A DNA stretch of 64,000 bases from Nakamurella lactea DSM 19367 (GTDB taxonomy: Bacteria; Actinomycetota; Actinomycetes; Mycobacteriales; Nakamurellaceae): assembly GCF_000426645.1 (NCBI RefSeq), contig NZ_AUFT01000008.1, forward strand, positions 1 to 64,000, read 5' to 3'. A program made the translations under genes and the position numbers. Shown one piece after another: positions 7,504 to 14,974 of this stretch. The notes below the pieces were generated by a model. That model was not told the origin of the DNA, searched no databases, and saw only the letters and a list, made by a program, of their open reading frames with translations. The first letter of the stretch is position 1. Every line of letters starts with the position of its first letter.

Positions 7504-8879
7504 ACGGGTCCGCAGCGGTGGTGGTTCCGGTGGCCGATCACATCGCTGCCTCCGGGACCATCGGTACCGATCACGCTCGGGAGATGGTGCGGCGGATGGT
7601 GTCGACGGACTTCGGCCGATGGTCGGAAATGGTGCGGCGCGCCGGCTATTGCCGTTCGCCCATCCGGGTGCATGGGTCCGTCACCATTTCGGACACGGGG
7701 CGCTTGGTCTACACCAGCGAGGACGAACCGGATCGGACATTGCTGATCCGCTGCGGCAATCGGCGGGCGACAGCTTGCCCCTCGTGCTCCGCCGAGTACA
7801 AGGGCGACGTCTGGCATCTGCTGAAAGCGGGCGCAACCGGCGGGATGAAGGGAGTACCCACGTCAGTAGCGCAGCATCCGAAGTGGTTCGTCACCCTGAC
7901 CGGCCCGAGCTTCGGCGCCGTACACGGGGACGCATGCGGCAGCCGTCGGTCGAGAAGTGCTTGCCCTCATGGGGTCTCGCGCTGCGACAGGCAGCACTCG
8001 ACTGACGATGTTGTGCTTGGCGACCCAATCTGCTCCGACTGCTACGACTACTCGGCAGCCATTGCCTTCAACTGGATGGCGCCGGAACTGTGGCGGCGAT
8101 ACACCATCACGGCGCGGCGAGAGTTGGCCAACGAACTACGGATCACTGAGGCTGAAATGCGCAAGCTCGTGCGACTCTCCTACGCCAAGGTCGCCGAGTT
8201 CCAGCGCCGCGGGGTCGTGCATTTCCACGCGATCGTCCGGCTCGACGGTGCCGGTGATCCCTACGAGGCACCGAAGCCCATCCCGGAGTCCCTTATTGCG
8301 GACGCACTTCGACGTGCAGCACTTGAGGTTGCAGTCGAGCTTCAACTCGGGACGGACCGCCGGGTACACCTCACCTTCGGGCGCCAGGTCGACGTACGCA
8401 GCGTCCAGGCTGCCATCGATGGCGACGCATTGACACCGGAGACGGTCGCCGCCTATATCGCGAAGTACGCGACCAAGGCATCGGAAGACTTCGGGCTCGA
8501 CTCGACAATCCGGACGTCGGCCGCCGCGAGATACGCGGGTCTGCGCGACCACGTCATTCGAATGATCATTGCGGCCGAGAGCCTTTCCGGCACTGAGGGT
8601 TTCGGCGGCATCGGCCGATGGCTGCACATGCTCGGATTCCGGGGGCACTTCACCACGAAGTCGCGCCGGTTCTCCACGACCTTGACGGCGCCACGCCAGG
8701 CTCGTCGGACCTGGCGCGAAGCTAGCGATCCGGCCGATAGAAGTTCGTGCCCCGAGGTCGACCGCGATTGGAAGTTCGCCGGACTCGGCTACCTCAACCA
8801 CGGTGACCGACTGCTTGCCGAGTCCGCCCGAGTCGAGGCGATCGAAGCCCGCTGGCTGTCCCGTCTCGACGCCGCCTGA
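7500..8879 (+). CDS. Rolling-circle replication initiator (RepSA-like)
   Basis: A 459-residue Rep. The N-terminal half contains Cys pairs of zinc-ribbon type (TACPSCSAEYKGD near residue 97; PICSDCYDYS near 178). The HUH motif is VVHFHAIVRLD near residue 240, and the likely catalytic Tyr lies in YIAKYATK near 318. The family nicks the element's double-strand origin and starts rolling-circle replication before conjugation. ATG 7500 overlaps the TGA of the translocase gene. No disabling change was seen. The replication origin was not located. Confidence 0.88.
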   Translation: MNGSAAVVVPVADHIAASGTIGTDHAREMVRRMVSTDFGRWSEMVRRAGYCRSPIRVHGSVTISDTGRLVYTSEDEPDRTLLIRCGNRRATACPSCSAEYKGDVWHLLKAGATGGMKGVPTSVAQHPKWFVTLTGPSFGAVHGDACGSRRSRSACPHGVSRCDRQHSTDDVVLGDPICSDCYDYSAAIAFNWMAPELWRRYTITARRELANELRITEAEMRKLVRLSYAKVAEFQRRGVVHFHAIVRLDGAGDPYEAPKPIPESLIADALRRAALEVAVELQLGTDRRVHLTFGRQVDVRSVQAAIDGDALTPETVAAYIAKYATKASEDFGLDSTIRTSAAARYAGLRDHVIRMIIAAESLSGTEGFGGIGRWLHMLGFRGHFTTKSRRFSTTLTAPRQARRTWREASDPADRSSCPEVDRDWKFAGLGYLNHGDRLLAESARVEAIEARWLSRLDAA

Positions 8880-8910
8880 ATTTGAACCTGGACCCAAGAA
8901 AGGAAAGATC

Positions 8911-9108
8911 ATGACGACCACGATCACCGATACTGCAAGGCTTCTGCTCAACACCCACGAGGTGTCTCAGCAGCTTGGCATTTCGCGCACGAAGGTCTAC
9001 GAGCTGATGGCATCCGGCCGGCTGCGCTCGGTCCAGATCGGCCGGTCCCGACGGGTGCCCACCTTCGCGCTCCACGAGTTCATCGAGGAGCTGAGCCGCG
9101 ATGAGTAG
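8911..9108 (+). CDS. Excisionase (MerR-like helix-turn-helix)
   Basis: A 65-residue protein. ATG 8911 follows AAAGGAAAG with normal spacing, so the longer open frame upstream is not used. The helix-turn-helix reads LLLNTHEVSQQLGISRTK followed by VYELMASGRLRSVQIG and RRVPTFALHEFIEEL, typical of AICE and phage Xis. It binds near attL/attR and steers the integrase to excision. It overlaps the integrase start (9101) by 8 nt, the usual xis-int coupling. Confidence 0.88.
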   Translation: MTTTITDTARLLLNTHEVSQQLGISRTKVYELMASGRLRSVQIGRSRRVPTFALHEFIEELSRDE

Positions 9109-10254
9109 ACGAGGCAGACGAGCTCAGGGTGAGGGCTCGGTATTCCGACGCGGAGATGGACTGTGGGTCGCCGCCATTGACCTGGGCTGGATCGACGGCA
9201 AGCGCCGCCGGAAGACCGTGTACGCCAAGACTGAACGCGAGGTGCTGAGGAAGCGCGATGCGCTCCGGACACAGGCGGCCCGAGGCGTTGACCTCAGCGC
9301 AGCACCGCGCACCGTCAGCGAATGGCTGATCGAATGGATGCGAGACACGAAGGGAGTCGACGGCACCTCGCCGGCAACCCTGGCCAGATACGACCAAGTC
9401 ATCCGGTGCATCTGACGCCCGCACTAGGCTCAGTGAAGCTCGCCGCACTGACTCCACGACATGTTCAGCAGTTGGTCGCTGGACTCCGCGCCAAGGTGTC
9501 GGCCGCCACGGTGATCAAGGTGCATGGCGTGCTGCGCAATGCCCTCGGAGACGCCGAACGAATGGACCTGGTGCCCCGCAACGTGGCAAAGGCTGTTCGT
9601 CCGGCATCACTGCCCCGCACCGAACGGCGGGCATTGACCCCGGATGAAGCCGGTCGACTGCTGCGCTCACTCAACGGCGACCGACTCGAGGCGGTGTTCG
9701 TGGTCGCCATCGGTACGGGCCTGCGGCGCGGGGAGATCCTCGGTTTGCGTTGGAGCGACGTCGATCTCGATACTCGTAGCCTGTTCGTGCGTCAAGCTGT
9801 GCAGCGCTCCGGTGGTGAACTCCGGTTCGTTGCGCCGAAAACACATCGATCAACCCGCCCCGTGCCACTACCTAGGTTCGTCGTGACAGCGCTGCAGAAT
9901 CATCGAGCACGACAAGCTGCCGAGCGACTGGTAGCCGGCCCCCTCTGGCATGACGCAGACCTGGTCTTCACGACCCAGATCGGGACGCCACTTGAGCCCC
10001 GCAACATCAACCGCCGGTTCGATGTGGCGCGGAAGGACGCCGACCTGACCTGGCTCCGGCTGCACGACCTGCGGCACGCCTTCGCGACCTTCCTGCTCGA
10101 CCAGGGCGAGGAGCTGCGCACCGTGATGGACCTGTTGGGGCACTCCACGATCCGACTGACGGCGGATACCTATGGACACGTCTTGCCGAGCCGAGCAGCT
10201 CATGCTGCCGATCTACTCGATGGCGTGCTCTCCCGGTCTCAGGAGTCAGGATGA
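9101..10254 (+). pseudogene. Tyrosine-recombinase integrase, frameshifted
   Basis: The gene reads in two frames. The first (9101-9415) has the arm-binding/AP2-like start (GEGSVFRRGDGLWVAAIDLG) and the beginning of the core-binding domain up to ARYDQVIR. One base is missing near 9403, after which the frame ending at 10254 continues with VHLTPALGSVKL. The catalytic domain holds all the residues: Arg in TGLRRGEILGLRW, His-x-x-Arg in LHDLRHAFAT, GHST and the Tyr in TADTYGHV. With the shift, the element cannot make a normal integrase, unless the base was lost in sequencing. Restoring one base would give about 384 residues, normal for the family. Confidence 0.85.
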
Positions 10255-10910
10255 CGGTCGTCGTTCCGTGTGCGGATGCGCCTGGGCCGACCATCGTGTC
10301 TCCGACGATCCCACTTCCCGCTCCGACGGCACAGCTCGGCAGCGATGGCCGCTGGCACCTGACGGGGAATGTTCGTGACGACTTCATCTGCGCGGCTCCC
10401 GATCTGGAAGTTCATCGACACACCCAGCGCTGCCCCTGGACGACGGACGGTCATAGGTACCAGATCGGTGGATGGCAGGGCGACGTGGACTGGTGGTGGG
10501 GTGAGAGATTCGTTGTCGACTGGGAATTCGAACTGGTCGGCGAACCCGTTCTCGCGGAAGCGATCCCGCGACGACAGCGATGCAACGTGTCCGGTCGATA
10601 CGCGTGGCCGGTCTTCTATGACCCGGGCTCGGCTTTCGGTCGAATCCGGATTGCGTTGATCGAAGATCTCGGACCGTGGTGCCACTTGTGTGGGCGGCAG
10701 CAAGACCATCTCGTCGTGGACCACGACCACACCACAGGACTGGTGCGCGGCCTGCTGTGCATCGGCTGCAACGCGTGGGTGGACCGTTGTGAGCATGACG
10801 GACCGGGATGCGCGTTCGTCCAGTACCGTGGCCAGCCGCCGGCGGAACACCTTGGTTTGACCTACCCGTCCTGGCGGAGTCGTCAACCAAACTCCCGCCG
10901 TCGACGGTGA
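10251..10910 (+). CDS. Recombination endonuclease VII-domain protein (AICE cargo)
   Basis: A 219-residue protein with a C-terminal endonuclease VII / His-Me finger fold: zinc-binding WCHLCGR near residue 143, DHLVVDHDHTTG with the catalytic His-Asp, then RGLLCIGCN with the second Cys pair. The first 130 residues are Trp-rich (DVDWWWGERFVVDWEFEL) and unrecognised. ATG 10251 overlaps the integrase stop by 4 nt, so it is translated with int, which is unusual for cargo. The T4 enzyme resolves branched DNA, while actinobacterial homologues are mostly uncharacterised. Here it may process element DNA or act on competing DNA. Confidence 0.75.
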   Translation: MTVVVPCADAPGPTIVSPTIPLPAPTAQLGSDGRWHLTGNVRDDFICAAPDLEVHRHTQRCPWTTDGHRYQIGGWQGDVDWWWGERFVVDWEFELVGEPVLAEAIPRRQRCNVSGRYAWPVFYDPGSAFGRIRIALIEDLGPWCHLCGRQQDHLVVDHDHTTGLVRGLLCIGCNAWVDRCEHDGPGCAFVQYRGQPPAEHLGLTYPSWRSRQPNSRRRR

Positions 10911-10986
10911 GCAGATCGGCGCCGGTGTCGGCGGCCTGTGGCACAGTGGCCCTCGTGACCACCCACGCGCTCCGACAGATGCCCGG

Positions 10987-11030
10987 CCCGCCGCGGTAGG
11001 CATCGCCGATATCCGGCGATCCGCGGCGGG
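10987..11030. terminator. Long GC-rich hairpin after the endonuclease gene
   Basis: A perfect 10-bp outer stem (CCCGCCGCGG / CCGCGGCGGG) encloses a second perfect 7-bp stem (ATCGCCG / CGGCGAT) with a 5-base loop. No T-run follows. It lies between the endonuclease VII gene and the next rightward gene and may terminate or insulate transcription. Confidence 0.5.
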
Positions 11031-11060
11031 AATCCCCGAGGCGTCTCCTTGGAGTCAGCC

Positions 11061-11402
11061 GTGCCGCACAACTGGTTCACGTCCTTCTATCGCGACTGGG
11101 GTCTGTCCTGTCGCGACGGTGAGTTCACACTCCACGTCATCGATTACGTTCGCTGGCGCTACCTCTTCGCTCAAGCTGTCGAACGCACGCTCGCCGCGGT
11201 CGGCCACCCCTGTTGCTTCATGGGCATTGGTAGCTTTCCGCCGGTCGGACGAGCTTGCCACAAAGCCCTCACCTGGGGCATCCAGTTCGACGTGATCGGC
11301 CAACGAGTCGTGGTCGTCATCCCTGTCACCATCGAAGGGGCCCGCAAGATCAGCCCGGAATTCGTCGAAGAGCAACTGTCGCTCGCACTCGACGAAGACT
11401 GA
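11061..11402 (+). CDS. Hypothetical protein of the island
   Basis: A protein of 113 residues starting at GTG 11061, chosen because GGAG at 11051-11054 lies six bases upstream; a TTG at 11049 is the alternative. It is small, mildly acidic and soluble, with two Cys-containing spots (SCRDGEF near the start and GHPCCFMG in the middle). No family was recognised. It stands alone between a hairpin and an inverted repeat, and it is convergent with the broken metallophosphoesterase gene. Coding is supported by length and third-position GC, not by homology. Confidence 0.5.
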   Translation: MPHNWFTSFYRDWGLSCRDGEFTLHVIDYVRWRYLFAQAVERTLAAVGHPCCFMGIGSFPPVGRACHKALTWGIQFDVIGQRVVVVIPVTIEGARKISPEFVEEQLSLALDED

Positions 11403-11501
11403 CCTGTCGGGCTCGCGTCCCTCGATCCGGCGCACCATGGGCCTGGTGTTCCGGCAGACCTGCTACGCCGCCCTACGTTTGCCCGTATTCGTAGCGTCGG
11501 A

Positions 11502-11537
11502 CCCTACGAATCACTCGATCCGTAGCAATTCGTAGGG
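11502..11537. repeat. Inverted repeat between convergent genes
   Basis: CCCTACGAAT and ATTCGTAGGG form a perfect 10-bp inverted repeat with a 16-base spacer, between the ends of two convergent genes. Further CTACG / CGTAG pairs occur at 11471-11496. It could be a bidirectional terminator or a protein-binding cluster. Confidence 0.5.
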
Positions 11538-11551
11538 CGTTCCCAGCATCG

Positions 11552-12206
11552 TCAGACCGACGTCGGCACCTCCGGATCCGAATCGGGTGCCTCGCGTTCG
11601 GACCTGTTGAGCTGCCCGACCATCAGTTTGGCCACGGCACCGACTTCCACCGGCCCGAGATCCCAGGCATCGAGACCGACGTGGATCTCCCGCGAGCTGG
11701 TCACCTTCTCCGAAGAATGGGTGTGCCCGTGAAGCAGCCAATTGCCCTCATCGCGCAGGCGGTACTCCATGTAGCGCGCCCGCTTCGTGGTCCGCGCGGT
11801 ATGGAAAGTGCGAGAGCAGCACGTTCTGGGCGCTGTTCTGTCCTGCCGGAACAGACAGACCGATCTTCCGACGTCCGAACGCCTGCACCGACTCGAACAC
11901 CTCCAAGTACCGGCGCTGCCAGCGATGTGCGTCGCGGTGCATCGGATGCACTGGATCATGATTGCCGGCGATCAACTGCTTGGTCCCGGGCAGCTCCGCG
12001 ATCTTGCCCAGTACGTCGTCGATCCCTCGCGGGCTGGAGGTCACCGCAAGGTCACCGAGCACCCAGACCACATCGTCGGCGGTGACCAGGGAACGCCATC
12101 GTTCGGCAACGACTACATCATGTTCTGCGGGATCAGCGAAACCGCGCAGCCCGGAGACCAGCCGATGCCCGAGGTGCAGGTCAGCGGTGAAGTAGGTTTT
12201 GCCCAT
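11552..12206 (-). pseudogene. Calcineurin-like metallophosphoesterase, frameshifted
   Basis: Reading starts at ATG 12206 with MGKTYFTADLHLGH, which holds the first metal ligands (D-x-H). WVLGDLAV and AGNHDPVH (the GNHD motif) follow. After VLLSHFPYRADHEA the frame changes near 11780 and continues ARYMEYRLRDEGNWLLHGHTHS, which carries the final GHTH metal motif, to the stop at 11552. One base change would restore a protein of about 217 residues, normal for small metallophosphoesterases. Such enzymes hydrolyse phosphodiesters or phosphomonoesters; the substrate here is unknown. Confidence 0.8.
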
Positions 12207-12287
12207 TTCGTGATGACCCCCAAGTCTCGGACGATCGAGGCCCAAGGGCTACGTTCGTCTGGTCGCATGATCGCCTGCCTGGCGGGT

Positions 12288-12301
12288 TTGCGTCTACGCA
12301 A
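12288..12301. promoter_or_regulatory. Small palindrome upstream of the NYN gene
   Basis: TTGCGT-CT-ACGCAA lies about 80 bp before the NYN start and 28 bp before the hairpin at 12329. It may be an operator or part of a promoter. No clear -10/-35 pair was assigned. Confidence 0.3.
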
Positions 12302-12328
12302 TATTCGTGCCAGACTTGGGGCATAGTT

Positions 12329-12361
12329 CCCCACCGTCCCCCGGGACTGGTGGGGCTTTTT
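12329..12361 (+). terminator. Intrinsic-terminator-like hairpin in the NYN leader
   Basis: CCCCACC+GTCC pairs with GGAC+GGTGGGG (11 bp, one bulged T, 4-base loop), followed by C and five T. This is a proper rho-independent terminator shape on the plus strand. The T-run ends 17 bp before the NYN start codon and the GGGGGAC ribosome site follows directly. A terminator this close to a start suggests attenuation, or protection from readthrough. Confidence 0.65.
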
Positions 12362-12378
12362 CGTCCAAAGGGGGACGC

Positions 12379-13062
12379 ATGGGTGCCAGCGATGCTCTCA
12401 GAACTGCCGTCATCATGGACTACCAAAATGTGCACCTGACTGGACACGGATTATTCTCGAGCGCAAAATTCCGCCCGCGCCACGAGTGTCTGATCGACCC
12501 GCTCCTGTTCGCCAACTGTCTGTTGGATCAGCGTAACCAGCGCCAACGCCCAGGCTTTCCGCCGGCCACCCTCTCCCGAGTCCTGGTCTACCGGGGCCAA
12601 CCTTCGTCTGAGCATGACCCGGACGGATACGCCCGGAACCAAGCCCAGAAGGCGCAGTGGGAACGCGACCCCCGTGTGCGCGTCACCTTGCGTCCGCTCA
12701 AGTATCTGTACAGCCGAGATCAGTCCGGCCGGCATGCGACAGACACCAACGGACAAAAGATCGTCGTCGGCCCACCCCGCGAGAAGGGCGTGGACGTGCT
12801 GTGTGCTCTCGCCTGCGTCCGGGAGGCACAGGCAGAGGACATCGACCTGGTGATCCTTGCGTCTTCCGACTCAGACCTAGCGCCGGCGCTGGACGAGGTT
12901 CGGCACCTTGGAACGGCGAAAATAGAGACCTGCTGCTGGTACGACCGTGCCGCAAGGGTCGGATACCAACTCCATCCGACCGATCGCAGCCGGCCCATGT
13001 GGAATACCCAGCTGGACGAGACGACGTTCAAACGAACATGGGACATGACGACCTACTCGTGA
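12379..13062 (+). CDS. NYN-domain (PIN-like) putative ribonuclease
   Basis: A 227-residue protein starting at ATG 12379 after GGGGGAC. The NYN acidic residues are visible: IMDYQNVH near residue 14, EKGVDVLCALACVREA near 138, and VILASSDSDLAPAL near 160. Domain and protein length agree with stand-alone NYN proteins, which are metal-dependent RNases of the PIN-like fold. It is the last gene before the island's right boundary and is preceded by a terminator hairpin, so its expression may be gated. A role in RNA decay or in cell/phage conflict is possible but inferred. Confidence 0.8.
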   Translation: MGASDALRTAVIMDYQNVHLTGHGLFSSAKFRPRHECLIDPLLFANCLLDQRNQRQRPGFPPATLSRVLVYRGQPSSEHDPDGYARNQAQKAQWERDPRVRVTLRPLKYLYSRDQSGRHATDTNGQKIVVGPPREKGVDVLCALACVREAQAEDIDLVILASSDSDLAPALDEVRHLGTAKIETCCWYDRAARVGYQLHPTDRSRPMWNTQLDETTFKRTWDMTTYS

Positions 13063-13142
13063 CCAAGCCGTCGAGTTCCTACCGACCCGGCGAAGCCCGA
13101 TGACAACCTAACCGAGCGCCGACGCTCGCGGCGATCCGCCTG

Positions 13143-13163
13143 GTTGGCTACAAGTTGGCTACA
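13143..13163. repeat. Paired 10-bp direct repeats, possible integrase arm sites
   Basis: GTTGGCTACA occurs twice with an 11-bp period (13143-13152 and 13154-13163), one helical turn apart and about 60 bp from the tRNA-like att sequence. Spacing and place fit arm-type sites of a tyrosine integrase. No binding data exist. Confidence 0.45.
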
Positions 13164-13224
13164 TTTGGCGCGATCGATTGGCAACAGACCAGCATTACGG
13201 TCAGCGTTCCCGCAGGTCAGACGC

Positions 13225-13251
13225 TGTGGAGACGAGGAGAATCGAATCCCC
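13225..13251. repeat. Partial copy of the tRNA-Ala 3' end (candidate att site)
   Basis: 23 of 27 bases match the 3' end of the intact tRNA-Ala at 13350-13376, including an unbroken 12-base block (TGTGGAGACGAG) and a shared GAATCGAA from the T-loop. Everything to its left is mobile or accessory and everything past the tRNA is housekeeping. This is what insertion of a tyrosine-integrase element into a tRNA 3' end leaves. The copy at the far left end of the island was not found in this window. Confidence 0.65.
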
Positions 13252-13302
13252 ACCTCGCTGCGCTCGGCGTGGGCCCACCTTCGCGGTTCGATCCGTTCCA
13301 TG

Positions 13303-13349
13303 AACGGAAGGAACGCCGGACGATACTGCTGTCCGGCGTTCCTTCCGTT
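13303..13349 (-). terminator. Strong hairpin directly after tRNA-Ala
   Basis: A perfect 19-bp stem (AACGGAAGGAACGCCGGAC and its complement) with a 9-base loop starts three bases past the tRNA-Ala 3' end on the minus strand. It is probably the terminator of the tRNA transcript. It lacks a T-run. Confidence 0.6.
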
Positions 13350-13351
13350 TG

Positions 13352-13424
13352 TGGAGACGAGCGGAATCGAACCGCCAACCCCCGCCTTGCAAAGGCGGTG
13401 CTCTGCCAATTGAGCTACGTCCCC
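13352..13424 (-). tRNA. tRNA-Ala (TGC anticodon)
   Basis: 73 nt. The acceptor stem GGGGACG pairs with CGTCTCC, the D-arm contains AGCTCAATTGGCAGAGC, the anticodon stem CCGCC/GGCGG holds loop TTTGCAA (anticodon TGC), and the T-arm is GGCGG-TTCGATT-CCGCT. CCA is not encoded. It is the likely integration target of the island to its left. Confidence 0.95.
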
Positions 13425-13483
13425 GGACGGAGCCTGGCGACTCCGGTACGGCTGCGGGCCGGGAGCCCGCGGTGCTGCGAGTG

Positions 13484-13654
13484 TTACTTGGCGACGCCGT
13501 CGGATGTGGCCGGCGCAGCCGGTGTGGTCGGTGCAGTACGGCCGGTGGCCTCGTCCCAGAGTTTGGCCTCGGCGGCGGCGGTCTTCTTGCGCTTGTTGAC
13601 CACGGCGTAGGCGCCCCCGGCGAGTGTGCCCAGAACCAGCAACTTCTTGATCAT
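13484..13654 (-). CDS. DLW-39 family small protein
   Basis: A 56-residue protein between tRNA-Ile and tRNA-Ala. The N-terminus is a short membrane-like stretch after MIKK (LLVLGTLAGGAYAVV), then a basic NKRKK and the family signature KLWDEATG, followed by a Pro/Ala/Thr tail. DLW-39 proteins are conserved in actinobacteria at exactly this place, downstream of gyrA and between these two tRNAs. Their function is unknown. The start is ATG 13654 and the stop is TAA at 13484-13486. Confidence 0.85.
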   Translation of the reverse strand: MIKKLLVLGTLAGGAYAVVNKRKKTAAAEAKLWDEATGRTAPTTPAAPATSDGVAK

Positions 13655-13711
13655 CCGTCAGCCCTTCGTCGACCGAGCCGGACGACGCCGGTGCCATCCG
13701 GAACACGGTGG

Positions 13712-13785
13712 TGGGCCTGGGAGGACTTGAACCTCCGACCTCTTCCTTATCAGGGAAGCGCTCTAACCGCCTGAGCTACAGGCCC
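13712..13785 (-). tRNA. tRNA-Ile (GAT anticodon)
   Basis: 74 nt. The acceptor stem GGGCCTG pairs with CAGGCCC, the D-arm contains AGCTCAGGCGGTTAGAGC, the anticodon loop is CTGATAA with anticodon GAT, and the T-arm is GGAGG-TTCAAGT-CCTCC. CCA is not encoded. The tRNA-Ile then tRNA-Ala order on the same strand as gyrBA is the ancestral actinobacterial layout. Confidence 0.95.
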
Positions 13786-13880
13786 GCACAGAACACCGCG
13801 GTACCGACGGTCAGCCGTCAGCACCGCGACACCCAAGGTTACCGCACGCTCCGGGCACGCCCAAACCGATAGGGCCACCG

Positions 13881-14864
13881 TCAGCCCGGCTCCGGATAGT
13901 GGTCAAGTGCCTGCCGGGCGGCGGCCCGGATCTCGGCCGTCATCCAGGCCGGTTCCAGCACGGTCAGGTAGGGAGCGTGCAGCACCGCGACCGCCGTCAT
14001 CACGTCCGGCAGCCGCACCAGCACCCGCCAGATTTCCGCGCCGTCGTCGGCTCCGGTCGGCTCTACCTGGATCGCGCTACCGGCCGCCACCTGCATGTTC
14101 ACCAGTCGGCGCAACACCGCGGCCCGCTCCGGCCGCACCAGCAGGGTCATCTCTACCGGGTTCAACGCCCGGTTCAGCCGCGACCGCAGCTCCTCCCAGA
14201 TCACCGCCAGCGGCCTGCCGTCCAGCGGGCGGCTCGGCGCCTCGAGCACCGTCAGCCCACCGATCCGGGACACCCGGTAGCTGCGCATCCGGCCGCGATG
14301 CTCGGCGATCAGATACCACCGCCCGGAGTGATCGACGATGCCGATCGGATCGATGGTCCGGACACCGGGCGCCGAGGCGCCGGCCGAGGTGTACGTCATC
14401 CGCACCCGACGCCGCCGGGTGACGGCCTCGCGCAGCTCCGGCAACAGCGGCACCGCCTCGGCGGCGGCGAACCAGGTCCGCCGGTCGGCCAGTACCACAT
14501 CGCCCAACGACTCGGCGCGCTCCAGCGCCAGGCTTGGCGCCGTCGCGGCCACCTTGGCCAGCGCCGACGTCAGCGCCCCGCCGAGGCCGAGCTGATCGGC
14601 GGCCTCCCGCGAGGTCCAGGCGAACAGCGCCTGCGCCTCCGGTGGCGTCAGCCCGGACGCTGTCGTGGTGAAGCCGTCCATCAGCACGCAACCACCGCCG
14701 CGGCCCCGCTCGGTGAACACCGGCACGCCGGCCGCCGACAGCGCATCCATGTCGCGCAGCACGGTCCGCTCGCTCACCTCGAGCTGCTCGGCCAACCACG
14801 TCGCCTTCGCCCGCCGATGACGCTGCAGCAGCATCAGCAGGTGCAACAACCGGTCCGCGCGCAT
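13881..14864 (-). CDS. WYL-domain transcriptional regulator (YafY type)
   Basis: A 327-residue protein from ATG 14864 (MRADRLLHLLMLLQ). The N-terminal DeoR-like winged helix contains WLAEQLEVSERTVLRDMD and the wing GRGGGCVLMDG. The WYL domain in the second half contains DHSGRWYLIAEHRGR and RSYRVSRIGG. A C-terminal extension of about 100 residues follows. It is divergent from the TIGR03086 gene, and the palindrome at 14884-14908 lies just before its own start, so self-regulation and control of the neighbour are likely. A longer reading from a TTG at 14894 would overlap that palindrome and is less likely. WYL domains sense small ligands or nucleic acids; the ligand is unknown. Confidence 0.88.
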   Translation of the reverse strand: MRADRLLHLLMLLQRHRRAKATWLAEQLEVSERTVLRDMDALSAAGVPVFTERGRGGGCVLMDGFTTTASGLTPPEAQALFAWTSREAADQLGLGGALTSALAKVAATAPSLALERAESLGDVVLADRRTWFAAAEAVPLLPELREAVTRRRRVRMTYTSAGASAPGVRTIDPIGIVDHSGRWYLIAEHRGRMRSYRVSRIGGLTVLEAPSRPLDGRPLAVIWEELRSRLNRALNPVEMTLLVRPERAAVLRRLVNMQVAAGSAIQVEPTGADDGAEIWRVLVRLPDVMTAVAVLHAPYLTVLEPAWMTAEIRAAARQALDHYPEPG

Positions 14865-14883
14865 GGCTTCGAGAATCTCACGG

Positions 14884-14949
14884 AAACCTGACAAAGGATG
14901 TCAGGTTTGCCGGGTGAACTGGTGTCGACGGGTTCCGAGACGGGAACCC
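14884..14949. promoter_or_regulatory. Divergent operator region of the WYL regulator
   Basis: A perfect 10-bp inverted repeat, AAACCTGACA-AAGGA-TGTCAGGTTT, occupies 14884-14908. A second, GGGTTCC-6 nt-GGAACCC, occupies 14930-14949. Both lie between the divergent starts at 14864 and 14975. The first is probably the regulator's own operator. Confidence 0.65.
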
Positions 14950-14974
14950 GCAACCTGAACCAAGGAGCACGACG

